The notes: generated from the letters alone by a model not told the origin. A stretch of DNA of 47,893 nucleotides from Winogradskya humida (GCF_016862215.1 NZ_BOMN01000149.1:1-47893); one strand, 5' to 3'. Positions 14,068 to 22,587 are shown, counted from the stretch's first letter. A program made the numbers and translations.

Positions 14068-15571
14068 TCCGACCTGGCTGAGCCACCCGGACTACGTCGA
14101 GACGTACGGGCCCGAGGTCGCCGACATCTGCGCGCTCGCAGGCTTCCCGCCGGACCCGGTCCAGGAGCTAATCCTCGACCTGACGTTCGCGATCGGCCCC
14201 GACGGCAAGTCCGCGGCTTTCGAGATCGACATTATCGGTCCGAGGCAGCAGTTCAAGACCGGCGTGATCAAGCAGATGGAGCTCGGCTGGCTTTTCGTGA
14301 CCGAGGAACGGCTGATCGTTCACTCGGCGCACGAGCTCGACACGACGGCCGAGGCCTTCCGCGAGCTGGCGGATCTCATTGAGTCGGCGCCGTCCCTGTC
14401 GAAGCGCCTGGCCCCGAGCCGCGGCGAGCGGCCCGGTATCAGCGAGGGCAACGGCCGCTGGGCCATCGAGCTGACGAATGGCCAGCGGGTGAAGTACAAG
14501 GCCCGCACGAAGTCGTCCGGCCGTGGCCTGACCGGCAACAAGATCGTGCTCGACGAGGCGTTCGCGCTGCAGCCCACGCACATGGGCGCGCTGCTGCCGA
14601 CCCTCGCCGCCGTGCCCGACCCCCAGGTGGTCAAGGCCTCGTCGGCCGGCAAGGCAGACTCGCTGGTCCTGCACGAGGCGAAGGATCGCGGCCGCGCTGC
14701 TCTGTCGCCGCGGCAGGTGTACGTCGAGTACGGCGACCTGGACGCGCACAAGGGCTGCCGCGATTCGGACTGCGACCATGCGAAGACGGCTCGGGGCTGC
14801 GCGTTCGACGACGAGGAGCGCTGGGGCCGCATCATGCCGGCGCTCCACGGGCGGGTCACCGTGGAGACGGTCCGGTCGATGCGCCAGTCCATGCCGCCGG
14901 AGGAGTTCGGCCGCGAGTTCATGGTCTGGTGGGACGACCCGGAGGACGAGGCGGGTCTGCCGCTGGAGGCCTGGGGCCTGTGCGCGGACGTGGCGTCGGC
15001 CCCGATCTCACGGCCGGTTTTCATGATCGACGCCGCGCCGAAGTCGAAGTCCGCGGCGATCGTTGCGGCCATGCTCCGGCCAGACGGGTTGATCCACCTC
15101 GAGGTGGTCGACCACCGCCCCGGCACCGCTTGGCTTCCCGGCCGCGCGGTGCAGCTGCTCAAGCACCGGCCGCTCGACTGGGTCATCGACCCGGGCGGCC
15201 CGGCTGGCGCCCTACTGCCGGACCTGATCACCGCCAAGATCGAGCCCCGACAGATGTCGACGCGCGATCTGGGCCAGGCCTGCGAGGCGTTCTCGGCCGC
15301 GGTGGAGAACCACGGTCTGCGCCACCTTGGCGACCCGGTGCTCGCCCGCGCCATCCGCAGCGCGGCCCGGCGCGACATCGGCGACGGGCTGTGGGCGTGG
15401 TCCCGGCGCCGGTCGGACGTCGACATCACGACCCTGGTCGGCGCGACTGGTGCGTTCTGGGGCCTTTCCGTGGTGCCGCCGGAGAAGCCGAAGCCGCCCC
15501 CGCCCGTGAACGCCGACGTCCCGCTCGGCGTGGCGTCCGAGACCAACGACCTGGCCACGGCCGGATTCTGA
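14045..15571 (+). CDS. terL: Terminase large subunit
   Basis: This 508-residue packaging ATPase/nuclease starts at GTG 14045, preceded by GAGGAG. The ATPase has a Walker A-like PRQQFKTG with Lys71 and a Walker B IVLDEA with Asp170-Glu171; an adenine-binding Gln lies upstream (PDPVQELIL). The C-terminal RNase H-like nuclease begins with FMIDAAP (Asp near 329), with WVIDPGG further on. It converts ATP energy into DNA translocation and cuts concatemers. It is followed closely by the portal gene. Confidence 0.9.
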   Translation: MLARRRVDPTWLSHPDYVETYGPEVADICALAGFPPDPVQELILDLTFAIGPDGKSAAFEIDIIGPRQQFKTGVIKQMELGWLFVTEERLIVHSAHELDTTAEAFRELADLIESAPSLSKRLAPSRGERPGISEGNGRWAIELTNGQRVKYKARTKSSGRGLTGNKIVLDEAFALQPTHMGALLPTLAAVPDPQVVKASSAGKADSLVLHEAKDRGRAALSPRQVYVEYGDLDAHKGCRDSDCDHAKTARGCAFDDEERWGRIMPALHGRVTVETVRSMRQSMPPEEFGREFMVWWDDPEDEAGLPLEAWGLCADVASAPISRPVFMIDAAPKSKSAAIVAAMLRPDGLIHLEVVDHRPGTAWLPGRAVQLLKHRPLDWVIDPGGPAGALLPDLITAKIEPRQMSTRDLGQACEAFSAAVENHGLRHLGDPVLARAIRSAARRDIGDGLWAWSRRRSDVDITTLVGATGAFWGLSVVPPEKPKPPPPVNADVPLGVASETNDLATAGF

Positions 15572-15584
15572 TCGGAGGTCGAGG

Positions 15585-16832
15585 TTGGCCACGCCCGCTC
15601 CACTCTCCGAGATTGGCTATGCGCAGGCGACTGCGGGTCCCGGCTGGTGGACCCAGCTCGATGACGAGCCGACGCCGGAGCTTCAGTGGCCCCGCTCGGT
15701 CGCCGTCTTTGACGCGATGCGCTCACAGGACTCGCAGGTCGCCTCCGTGCTCCGCGCGGTCACGCTGCCTGTGCGCCGCACGCCATGGCGCATCGACCCG
15801 GCCGGCGCCCGCGAGGACGTCGTCCGCCTGGTCGCCGAGGACCTCGGCCTGCCGGTGGTCGGCGACTCCCTGCCGGTCACTCCACCGCTGCGCACCCGCG
15901 ACCGCTTTTCCTGGGCCGACCACCTACGCCAAGCCCTGCTGATGCTGCCGTTCGGTCACATGTACTTCGAGCAGGTCTATCGCCTTGACACCGACAGCCG
16001 TGCCCGGCTGCGCAAGCTCGCGCCGCGCATGCCGCGCACCATCGAGCGCGTCGACGTCGCCGATGACGGAGGCCTAATCGGCATCCTGCAGCACAGCCAC
16101 AAGATCGGGCTCCCGCAGCAGATCATCCCCGTGACCCGCCTCGTTGCCTACGTGCACGACAAGGAGGGCGGCAATTGGGTCGGCCGCAGCCTGCTCCGTC
16201 CGGCCTACAAGCACTGGCTGATCAAAGACCGGCTGCTGCGCGTCGACGCACAGACCATCGAGCGCAACGGCCTGGGCGTCCCCGTATATGAGGGAGCCGA
16301 GGACGAAGAGGACCTGTCCAAGGGCCTCGACATGGCACGGCGCTGGCGGTCCGGCGAGCAGGCGGGCGCGGCGACACCGTACGGCGCGAAGATCCGCCTC
16401 GCGGGCGTCGAGGGCACCCTGCCGCAGGCGCTGCCGTCGATCCGCTACCACGACGAGCAGATCGGTCGCGCCGTCCTCGCCCACTTCCTGAACCTTGGCA
16501 GCCAGACGGGCTCGTGGGCACTGGGCACCACTTTCGCCGACTTCTTCACCCTGTCGCTGCAGACCCTTGCCCAACAGATCGCCGACGTGGCCACGCAGCA
16601 CATCGTCGAGGACATCGTCGACGTCAACTACGGCGAGACCGAGCCGGCGCCGCGCGTCGTCTTCGACGAGATCGGCTCGCGCCAGGCCGCGACTGCCGCC
16701 GCTATCAAGGTCCTCGTGGACGCGGGGATTATCCGGCCCGACCGCACCCTCGAGGAGACGCTGCGCCAGCAGTACGGCCTCCCGTCGAAGGACCAGCGTC
16801 CGGGCGAGACCGCTTCGACGGAGGAACCGTGA
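15585..16832 (+). CDS. Portal protein (DUF935/Mu gp29-like)
   Basis: This 415-residue protein starts with TTG 15585 (GGAGG upstream). It shows the DUF935 pattern: AMRSQDSQVASVLRAVTLPV near the N-terminus, the FGHMYFEQVY strand, a KHWLIKDRLLR helix, ERNGLGVPV, and late QTLAQQIADVATQHIVEDIVDVN. Portals form the dodecameric ring through which DNA enters and leaves the capsid and to which the connector binds. Its C-terminus overlaps the protease start (GTGA). A Mu-type portal in a siphovirus is not rare but marks the head-module lineage. Confidence 0.85.
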   Translation: MATPAPLSEIGYAQATAGPGWWTQLDDEPTPELQWPRSVAVFDAMRSQDSQVASVLRAVTLPVRRTPWRIDPAGAREDVVRLVAEDLGLPVVGDSLPVTPPLRTRDRFSWADHLRQALLMLPFGHMYFEQVYRLDTDSRARLRKLAPRMPRTIERVDVADDGGLIGILQHSHKIGLPQQIIPVTRLVAYVHDKEGGNWVGRSLLRPAYKHWLIKDRLLRVDAQTIERNGLGVPVYEGAEDEEDLSKGLDMARRWRSGEQAGAATPYGAKIRLAGVEGTLPQALPSIRYHDEQIGRAVLAHFLNLGSQTGSWALGTTFADFFTLSLQTLAQQIADVATQHIVEDIVDVNYGETEPAPRVVFDEIGSRQAATAAAIKVLVDAGIIRPDRTLEETLRQQYGLPSKDQRPGETASTEEP

Positions 16833-18181
16833 CCACTCGCACTCGCCGCCCCGTCGCCCCACCGGCGCCGGGTGACCCCGGTATGTTCGCCCGCGGCTCC
16901 GGCGTCTTCGGCGCACCGCGCGATCAGCCGCCGGAGTGGTACCACATCGGACCGGTCTTCGCCCTGGCCGAGAGCGAGGACCCCAGCCAGGGCGAAGACG
17001 CCGGGGGAAGCCGCGCCGACGTCTACCTCTACGGCACGATCGGCGGCTGGTTCGGCGTCTCGGCAGACAGCTTCGTCCGCGACGTCGCGTCTCTGGATGT
17101 CGACCACATCACCCTGCACATCAACTCGCAGGGCGGCGCCGCCCAGGACGGCATGGCCATCGGCAACATCATCCGCGGCCACCGCGCGCACGTGATCGCC
17201 AGCGTCGACGGCATGTGCGCCTCGGCGGCCAGCGCTGCGGCAATGTTCGCCGACGAGGTCGTCATGCGGCCCGGCAGTCAGATGATGGTGCACGATCCCT
17301 GGGGCTTCGCCAGCGGCAACGCCGCCGACGTGCGCAAATACGCCGACTCCCTCGATTCCACCAGCAACGCCTACGCCGCGGTCTACGCCGCCCGCGCCGG
17401 CGGCACCACGGAGGAATGGCGCGACATCATGCGCGCCGAGTCCTGGTACACCGCCGAGGAGGCCGTCGAGGCGGGCCTGGCCGACCGGATCGGCGAGCTG
17501 TCCGAGTCCGGCTACTCGTCCGACACGCACATCACCCCAGGCCGCTCGGGCGGCTTCTGGGACATGTGGGACTCCCTGTCGGCCGCCGACCGGCACGACC
17601 TCAGTGCCTATATGTACGCCGGCCGCGAGCAGGCACCCGCGCCGCGCATCCCGGCACGACAGACCCCGGCCGCGTCCGCGCGCCGGCAACCGAACACGCA
17701 GGAAGGGAGCACCGCCGTGGCGTTCAGTCCCGAGCAGCTCACCACCATGCGGTCGCAGCTCGGCCTCGCCGACAACGCGGACGAGAGCGCCATCGTGGCC
17801 GCGCTCGGCCAGCGCCTCAACGAGCCGGCCGCCCCGCAGACCCCGCCCGGCACCGTCGTGGTCGACGAGGCCCAGCACGAGCAGCTGGTCGCGGATGCCC
17901 GCGACGGCCGCGAGGCTCGCGCCCAGCAGCTGGCGGAGCGCCGCGCCGGACTGGTCCAGGCAGCGATTGACGACGGCCGCATCCCACGCGCTCGGCGCGA
18001 GCACTGGCTCGAGCAGCTCAAGGTCGACCCGGGCTCCGAGTCGACCCTGGCCAATCTCAAGCCCGGACTCGTGCCGCTGGCCGAGATCGGCTACGCGACC
18101 AAGAACGACGGGGCGCCTGATCCGGCCGCCAGCGATGACTACTGGTTCGCGGGTATCCCCGCGCCGAGCGTGAAGGGCTGA
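16829..18181 (+). CDS. ClpP-like prohead protease fused to scaffold domain
   Basis: This 450-residue protein has a ClpP/S14-like serine protease at about 60-230: NSQGGAAQDGMAIGNIIRG, then DGMCASAASAAAMFAD with the probable nucleophile Ser132, then MMVHDPWG with His155. The Ala/Pro/Arg linker near 260-295 precedes a helical, charged C-terminal domain (about 297-450) resembling a scaffold. It should cleave scaffold and capsid delta regions during head maturation. GTG 16829 overlaps the portal stop. A strong internal start lies at 17717. Confidence 0.85.
   Translation: MTTRTRRPVAPPAPGDPGMFARGSGVFGAPRDQPPEWYHIGPVFALAESEDPSQGEDAGGSRADVYLYGTIGGWFGVSADSFVRDVASLDVDHITLHINSQGGAAQDGMAIGNIIRGHRAHVIASVDGMCASAASAAAMFADEVVMRPGSQMMVHDPWGFASGNAADVRKYADSLDSTSNAYAAVYAARAGGTTEEWRDIMRAESWYTAEEAVEAGLADRIGELSESGYSSDTHITPGRSGGFWDMWDSLSAADRHDLSAYMYAGREQAPAPRIPARQTPAASARRQPNTQEGSTAVAFSPEQLTTMRSQLGLADNADESAIVAALGQRLNEPAAPQTPPGTVVVDEAQHEQLVADARDGREARAQQLAERRAGLVQAAIDDGRIPRARREHWLEQLKVDPGSESTLANLKPGLVPLAEIGYATKNDGAPDPAASDDYWFAGIPAPSVKG
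17717..18181 (+). CDS. Probable nested scaffold protein (in-frame internal start)
   Basis: An in-frame GTG at 17717 within the protease gene is preceded by GGAAGGGAG at good spacing and opens VAFSPEQLTTMRSQLGL, exactly at the protease/scaffold domain boundary. The 154-residue product would be the helical, acidic C-terminal domain alone. The arrangement parallels lambda C/Nu3, where the scaffold is made from an internal start of the protease gene. Inference from the ribosome site and the domain boundary. Confidence 0.6.
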   Translation: MAFSPEQLTTMRSQLGLADNADESAIVAALGQRLNEPAAPQTPPGTVVVDEAQHEQLVADARDGREARAQQLAERRAGLVQAAIDDGRIPRARREHWLEQLKVDPGSESTLANLKPGLVPLAEIGYATKNDGAPDPAASDDYWFAGIPAPSVKG

Positions 18182-18184
18182 TCC

Positions 18185-18562
18185 ATGGCCAACGAGTGCA
18201 TCCCGTTCTTCGAGCCCGGGCGCCGCCTCAACGGCCACGCCACCGCCGCGGTGATCGGCAAGCGGTTCGTCGCGATCAGCGGCAACCGGCAGAGCGACGG
18301 CACGATCAGCGTCGCCCCGGCGGCCGCAGCGAGCAAGGCGTTCGCGGTGGCCGTGCAGGACGCAGCCATCGGCGAGAAGCCCGGCCTCCTGCGTGGCCCC
18401 GGCTTCATCGTCCCGGTGACCGCCGGCGCCGCCATCGCGGCCGGAGCCCAGGTCGAGGTCGGCACCGCCGGCCAGGCCATCACCCTGGCATCCGGCATCG
18501 CGGTTGGCGTCGCCATCACAGCCGCGACCAGCGGCACGGACGCGCAGATCGCGCTGTACTGA
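18185..18562 (+). CDS. Head decoration protein (DUF2190-like)
   Basis: This 125-residue beta- and Ala/Gly-rich protein (ECIPFFEPGRRLNGHATAAV..., ending SGTDAQIALY) fits the small capsid-stabilising proteins encoded between protease and major capsid genes. The repeated short strands rich in Ala-Gly-Val are typical of DUF2190-like decoration proteins. It follows the protease by 3 nt. Confidence 0.75.
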   Translation: MANECIPFFEPGRRLNGHATAAVIGKRFVAISGNRQSDGTISVAPAAAASKAFAVAVQDAAIGEKPGLLRGPGFIVPVTAGAAIAAGAQVEVGTAGQAITLASGIAVGVAITAATSGTDAQIALY

Positions 18563-18574
18563 GGAGCCTGACAG

Positions 18575-19477
18575 ATGCCCGCACAGCAGGTCACATATCC
18601 GCTGGCCAACCCCACGGTCAGCGGCAACTCTCTCACCGTCGACATGGCGCTCGAGCAGCCCAAGCGCGTCACCCGACGCATCATGGACATCACGCTCCGG
18701 CGCTTCATCATCGACCGGATCTTCGCCACCGGCGGCTCCGCGACCGGCTCGGTCATCTACGACCAGGCCACCACCAACGAGCTCTACACCGACCGCGACG
18801 TCGAGCGCGTTGCGCCCGGTTCCGAGTTCCCGATCGTCGGCTCGCAGACCACCGTGCCGAAGATCGCCCTTGCGGAGAAGTGGGGTGGCAAGTTCCCCAT
18901 CACCCGTGAGGCCCGGCGCCGCAACAACGTCGTGCGCTTCAACAACCAGGTCACCCAGCTGGCCAACACCATCGTTCGCAAGGTGAACACTAATGCGGTG
19001 GCCACCCTGGAGGCCGCCATCTCCGGGCTCGGCGGAGCCGGCACGTTCGTCGGCCACAACTGGGGTGCGGTAGTGACTTCCGGCTCGGGCCAGACGAACA
19101 ACAGCGGGTGGCCCGCGGCCGACTTTGCAATGGCCCAGCTCCTCGCCGAGCAGGACGAGCTGGGGGTGAACTACAACCTCTGGATCGTCAACCCGGTGCA
19201 GAAGTTCCAGTTGATCACCGCGTACGGCAACGCGCTGCCCGACATGCTCGAGGCGGCCGGCATCGAAGAGCTCTACCCGTCGCCGCAGGTCGCGAACGGC
19301 ACTGCGTATGCCGTCGCCCGCGGTGAGGTCGGCGCCCTAGACGTCGAGCAGGGTCTGGAGACGGAGACCTGGGAGGACAAGTCCATCCAGAGCGACTGGG
19401 TGCAGTCGTCGGTCGTCCCGATCATGTACGTCACCAACCCGTACTCAATCAAGAAGGTGACCGGGCTCAATGGCTGA
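18575..19477 (+). CDS. Major capsid protein
   Basis: This 300-residue protein occupies the capsid position after the protease and decoration genes and has the composition of an HK97-fold subunit: an N-terminal arm, a long helix (RRNNVVRFNNQVTQLANTIV), a P-domain strand region, and a C-terminal WEDKSIQSDWVQSSVVPIMY segment typical of actinophage capsid proteins. It has GAGGAG-type spacing upstream. No separate delta domain is obvious, agreeing with use of a separate scaffold. Confidence 0.8.
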   Translation: MPAQQVTYPLANPTVSGNSLTVDMALEQPKRVTRRIMDITLRRFIIDRIFATGGSATGSVIYDQATTNELYTDRDVERVAPGSEFPIVGSQTTVPKIALAEKWGGKFPITREARRRNNVVRFNNQVTQLANTIVRKVNTNAVATLEAAISGLGGAGTFVGHNWGAVVTSGSGQTNNSGWPAADFAMAQLLAEQDELGVNYNLWIVNPVQKFQLITAYGNALPDMLEAAGIEELYPSPQVANGTAYAVARGEVGALDVEQGLETETWEDKSIQSDWVQSSVVPIMYVTNPYSIKKVTGLNG

Positions 19478-19826
19478 GAAAACGATCTTCTTGTCGGCGT
19501 TCCCGTACACCGACGCCAACGGCCGCGACAGGGTTGCGATGCGCGGCGAGACGGTCGACATTCCGGAGCCCGACGACATCGAGCGCGGCGAGCGCCTGGG
19601 CGCGTTCACCTTTGAGCCTGAGGAGCTGTCGGTCGTGCCGGCGGCCGAGATGCCGGAGCCGACCGTCGAGGAGCCGTCGATGGCCGAGAAGCCGAGCGGC
19701 CGCGATTCCCGCGAGAGGTGGGCCGCGTACGCCGCCACGAAGGGCGCCACCGAGGCCGAGCTCGCGCCGGTTGACGAAGACGGCCTGACTCGCGAGCAAC
19801 TGCGCGAGAAGTACGGCGCGGCATAG
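19470..19826 (+). CDS. Head-completion region protein of unknown function
   Basis: This 118-residue acidic protein overlaps the capsid gene by 8 bp. The N-terminal half is beta-rich (IFLSAFPYTDANGRDRVAM), the middle is Glu/Pro-rich, and the C-terminal 40 residues form a small helical domain (RERWAAYAATKGATEAEL...TREQLREKYG), like the short E3-binding/Rho-N-type DNA- or protein-binding tails seen in actinobacterial proteins. Position suggests a head-tail connector accessory. Confidence 0.65.
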   Translation: MAEKTIFLSAFPYTDANGRDRVAMRGETVDIPEPDDIERGERLGAFTFEPEELSVVPAAEMPEPTVEEPSMAEKPSGRDSRERWAAYAATKGATEAELAPVDEDGLTREQLREKYGAA

Positions 19827-20222
19827 GTGGCGGATCTGTTCGAGCCCGACCAGCTGCAGGATGCCCTTCAGCAGGGACCGCTCAACGAGCCGTCCGTGCT
19901 AATCGCGCGCCGGGTCGCGTCGGGCTGGCTCAGGGCTGCCACCGAACTGGCCGAGTGGCCCGACCCGACACCGGACGACCTATTTGGCTGGGCGCTGGAA
20001 CTCGCCGGGCTTTTCTACAACAACCCCGAGGGCCTCGCCTCCGACACGGTCGGGGGGACCTCGGCGGCATGGGACCGGCAGCGCCGCGCCGAGATCCTTG
20101 GTGCCGCCCGGGCCGCGTACGCCAATGTGGCTGGCGGCCGCGGCGGGCCTGTCGGAGCCTTCCCGGCTCCGCTCCCGGGGCCGGACTGGTACCAGCCCGA
20201 GCTGTCCCGGCCGTACTGGTGA
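19827..20222 (+). CDS. Head-tail connector (adaptor) protein
   Basis: This 131-residue protein starts with GTG directly after the preceding stop. It is helical (SVLIARRVASGWLRAATELAEW, DDLFGWALELAGLFYNNP, RRAEILGAARAAYAN), as are HK97 gp6-type adaptors that sit under the portal. It is followed by the head-closure and tail-completion genes in the usual order. Confidence 0.7.
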   Translation: MADLFEPDQLQDALQQGPLNEPSVLIARRVASGWLRAATELAEWPDPTPDDLFGWALELAGLFYNNPEGLASDTVGGTSAAWDRQRRAEILGAARAAYANVAGGRGGPVGAFPAPLPGPDWYQPELSRPYW

Positions 20223-20235
20223 TGGGAGGTCGCCG

Positions 20236-20562
20236 GTGATCCTTCGCGACCGTGTCACCCGGCTGCGAGCTCCGCTCGTGGGCGACGGATACGGCAACCA
20301 GGAACGTGACTGGGACCAGGCTGTCGCGGTCGAGTACCCGGCCGGTGTCGGCCCGGCGTCGAGCACCGAAGACGTCCACGACCAGCAGCGCACGACCACC
20401 CGGTGGCGCGTTTTCCTGCCGCCAACGGCGGACCTTGAGGCAACGGACCGGGTCACGTGGGACGGCACCACATTCGAGGTCGACGGCGACGTCGAGCGAT
20501 GGAAGCGCCGCGGCCGCCTGCACCACGTCGAGGCCGTCCTTCTCAAGGTGACCCAGGGGTGA
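20236..20562 (+). CDS. Head-closure / head-tail joining protein
   Basis: This 108-residue beta-rich protein starts at GTG 20236 with GGGAGG upstream. It has the small beta-barrel sequence style (VILRDRVTRLRAPL, RWRVFLPPTADLEATDRVTW, TFEVDGDVERWKR, LHHVEAVLLKV) of SPP1 gp16/HK97 gp7-type closure proteins. It should cap the connector before tail joining. Confidence 0.75.
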   Translation: MILRDRVTRLRAPLVGDGYGNQERDWDQAVAVEYPAGVGPASSTEDVHDQQRTTTRWRVFLPPTADLEATDRVTWDGTTFEVDGDVERWKRRGRLHHVEAVLLKVTQG

Positions 20563-20570
20563 GGTGACGT

Positions 20571-20966
20571 TTGGAAGCGCTCATGCCCGACCTCGACGCC
20601 ACGCTCGTCACCTTTCTCACCGGTCACGCCGCACTCATCCCGCTGCACCGCGGCCGCGTCGGTACGAAGCTCGCCGCCGGCACCGATCCGGCGCTGCGCA
20701 TCACCGGGCTCGGCGGTACGCAGCCGATGCCGTGGGAGTCGCAGCCGGAGTTCCAAATCGAGTCCTGGGGCGGCGACCAGGGCGCCGCCAGCAAGCTTGC
20801 CCGAACCGTCGAGGCCGCCATCCATGATCTGGTCGGCCCCGTTACTGGCGGCCATGTCCGGAGCGTCACCGTCGCGCTTTCGCTGATGTGGTCCCCGGAT
20901 GAGACCACCGGCCGGGCCCGTTACCTCTCGCAAGTCTCGCTTCTCGCATACCCGGAGGGCTCATGA
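20571..20966 (+). CDS. Tail-completion protein
   Basis: This 131-residue protein follows the head-closure gene. TTG 20571 has GAGGTG at good spacing; an in-frame ATG at 20583 is the alternative start. The pattern (LVTFLTGHAALIPLHRGRVG, PEFQIESWGGDQGAASKLART, VRSVTVALSLMWSPDETTG, RYLSQVSLLAY) agrees with tail-terminator/completion proteins (DUF3168-like) that define tail length at the neck. Confidence 0.7.
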   Translation: MEALMPDLDATLVTFLTGHAALIPLHRGRVGTKLAAGTDPALRITGLGGTQPMPWESQPEFQIESWGGDQGAASKLARTVEAAIHDLVGPVTGGHVRSVTVALSLMWSPDETTGRARYLSQVSLLAYPEGS

Positions 20967-21145
20967 GCCACTTCGTCGCCACCCGCGACATCCCGTTCGG
21001 AGACCCGGGCCGCAACGTCTTCGCATTTCGCGAGGGCGAGGCGGTCCCGGCTGAACTCGTCAGTCAGCACGGCTGGGAGGACTACGTCGCCTCCTCGAAC
21101 ACGAAGGCGGCCCAGCAGGCGACCGCTCAGAAGGAGACGAAGTAG
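20963..21145 (+). CDS. 60-residue neck-region protein
   Basis: This short protein (FVATRDIPFGDPGRNVFAFR, then EGEAVPAELVSQHGWEDYVA) has a compact beta domain and a polar Gln/Lys tail. ATGA couples it to the preceding tail-completion gene and it ends directly at the tail-tube gene. Similar tiny genes occur here in actinophages; the function is unknown. Confidence 0.7.
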   Translation: MSHFVATRDIPFGDPGRNVFAFREGEAVPAELVSQHGWEDYVASSNTKAAQQATAQKETK

Positions 21146-21751
21146 ATGGCCACCGCACCGCTCCAGCCCGGCCAGATCAAGACCGGCCCGGGCGTCATCC
21201 GCTGGGCACCGCTCGGCACTCCGTTCCCCACGGTGTCCGTGGTCAACAGCAAGCTGGTGATGACCTGGGGCGCGCTGTGGCTGCCCGTCGGCGGTACCGA
21301 CGCCGGGCTCACCTACTCGGAGTCCACCGACACCGAGGAGATTCGCGTTGCCGAGTCGCCGTACCCGATCCGGGTCGAGATCACCGGCAAGGCCGGCAGC
21401 GTCAATTTCGAGATGAACCAGATCTCGGACGTGAACTGGAAGCTCGCCATGAACGGCGGCACCATCACCGTGACCGGCTCGGCTGGGACCAAGCTCTCCG
21501 AGTACATCCCGCCGCTGATGGGCCAGGAGACTAACGTCATGCTCGGCTTTCAGAGCCGTGACGACGAGGAGGGCCTGCTCTGGCCCCAGGTCTTCAACAC
21601 CGGCAGCGTCGAGACTGCCCGTGCGGACACCGCGACCAAGGCCGGGCTACCCGCAGAGTTCGCCGTTCAGCTTCCTGACCCTGCAGTCCTGACGACGCCG
21701 TACAAGCGGTGGACCGCCGGATCGCTCGCGCAGTACGCACCAGCTGCCTGA
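21146..21751 (+). CDS. Major tail (tube) protein
   Basis: This 201-residue beta-rich protein directly precedes the tail-chaperone genes and follows the completion genes, the fixed place of the tube subunit. Sequence features include LTYSESTDTEEIRVAESPYP, RVEITGKAGSVNFEMNQIS and GGTITVTGSAGTKLSEY, compatible with the tail-tube beta-barrel. A strong rho-independent terminator follows, which would raise tube mRNA over downstream tail genes. Confidence 0.85.
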   Translation: MATAPLQPGQIKTGPGVIRWAPLGTPFPTVSVVNSKLVMTWGALWLPVGGTDAGLTYSESTDTEEIRVAESPYPIRVEITGKAGSVNFEMNQISDVNWKLAMNGGTITVTGSAGTKLSEYIPPLMGQETNVMLGFQSRDDEEGLLWPQVFNTGSVETARADTATKAGLPAEFAVQLPDPAVLTTPYKRWTAGSLAQYAPAA

Positions 21752-21769
21752 CACTCGCGTCATCCGCCA

Positions 21770-21800
21770 CCCCGGAGCCGATCGGCTCGCGGGGCTTTTT
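21770..21800 (+). terminator. Intrinsic terminator after tail tube gene
   Basis: CCCCG (21770-21774) and CGGGG (21790-21794) bracket the inner palindrome GAGCCGATCGGCTC, followed by CTTTTT. This is the clearest intrinsic terminator in the late operon. Partial readthrough is expected because essential tail genes lie downstream with no obvious new promoter. Confidence 0.8.
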
Positions 21801-21862
21801 CATGCCCGGACCTGGTCCGCCTGGCGGTGGCCAGGGCCGGGCGTCCAACCGCCAGGAGAGTA

Positions 21863-22366
21863 ATGACCAACCTCGGAAGCTTCGGCGCCGCGGCCCGCGA
21901 ACTGGACCCGGCCGCCGAGAAGGACACCTTCAACTTCTTCGACAAGAAGTTCGAGGTCGTCGGCATCATCCCGCCCATGCTGATGGTGCAGCTCGGCGCC
22001 GCCACCACCGGCAAGATCGACGACCAGGAGGGCCTGGGCGCGATGTGGGAGGCCATGCGTTGCAGCCTCACCCGCCCGGAAGTTGAGACCCAGCCCGCCG
22101 ACGATCGCCCTCAGACCGCCGCAACACCTGCAGACGAAAGCCAGTTTGTCGAGTTCTACAAGCTGGCCGTCGCCAAGGTGTGTGACATCGACGAGCTGAT
22201 GAGGCTTGCGATGGCGTTGTTCGAGGGGCAGGCCGGCCGCCCTACCGAGGAGCCTGCTGGCTCCTTCGCTGGGCCGTCGACCACTTTGCCGAGTTCGAAT
22301 GGATCATCCTCGGAACCCCAGGCCTGGCCCGGCATGGTGCCAGTGGCCCAGGTGCTGGGTGGCTGA
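21863..22366 (+). CDS. Tail assembly chaperone, short form (gpG-like)
   Basis: This 167-residue protein starts at ATG 21863 (CAGGAGAG upstream). The N-terminal two thirds are ordered (FFDKKFEVVGIIPPMLMVQLG, FVEFYKLAVAKVCDIDELMRLAMALF), while the last 40 residues are Ser/Pro/Gly-rich, as in the short chaperone of siphoviruses. It precedes the tape-measure gene region and overlaps an open -1 frame without an upstream start codon, so it is the 0-frame product of a programmed frameshift pair. Confidence 0.8.
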   Translation: MTNLGSFGAAARELDPAAEKDTFNFFDKKFEVVGIIPPMLMVQLGAATTGKIDDQEGLGAMWEAMRCSLTRPEVETQPADDRPQTAATPADESQFVEFYKLAVAKVCDIDELMRLAMALFEGQAGRPTEEPAGSFAGPSTTLPSSNGSSSEPQAWPGMVPVAQVLGG

Positions 22367-22587
22367 AAGGCCTGTCGATTCGACAGGCCTGCAACCTCAT
22401 CTACGTCCATCTCGCCAGACAGCAGGAGCACGACGAGAAGTGCACCGGCCGCGGCTGCGTGCCGGCCTGCGGCCACGTGCGGCTTGAGGAGTACCTCAAC
22501 CGGCCGGCGTTCGAATTCGATACCCGGGCTGATGCCCGGAGGCAGGCCCGCCTCGCTGCGCTGAGGCGCGGCGAGATCCCGAGATGA
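22186..22587 (+). CDS. Tail assembly chaperone -1 frameshift extension (gpGT-like)
   Basis: The -1 frame relative to the gpG-like gene is open from 22186 to TGA 22585-22587. It lacks a usable start over its first two thirds, yet encodes a protein-like sequence (LLRWAVDHFAEFEWIILGTP, SIRQACNLIYVHLARQQEH, a Cys pair, EEYLNRPAFEFDTRADAR). Its stop overlaps the next gene's ATG (ATGA). This is the expected product of -1 ribosomal frameshifting to give the long chaperone. The slip site is unresolved; G-GGG-CAG at 22225-22231 is a candidate. The junction must lie between 22186 and about 22255. Confidence 0.7.
   Translation, partial: HRRADEACDGVVRGAGRPPYRGACWLLRWAVDHFAEFEWIILGTPGLARHGASGPGAGWLKGLSIRQACNLIYVHLARQQEHDEKCTGRGCVPACGHVRLEEYLNRPAFEFDTRADARRQARLAALRRGEIPR

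Noticed and set aside
16628..19057. 809-codon open frame antisense to portal, protease and capsid genes
   Set aside because: High-GC coding DNA often leaves long antisense frames open; its composition is Gly/Arg/Val/Asp-rich and it overlaps genes with clear functions.
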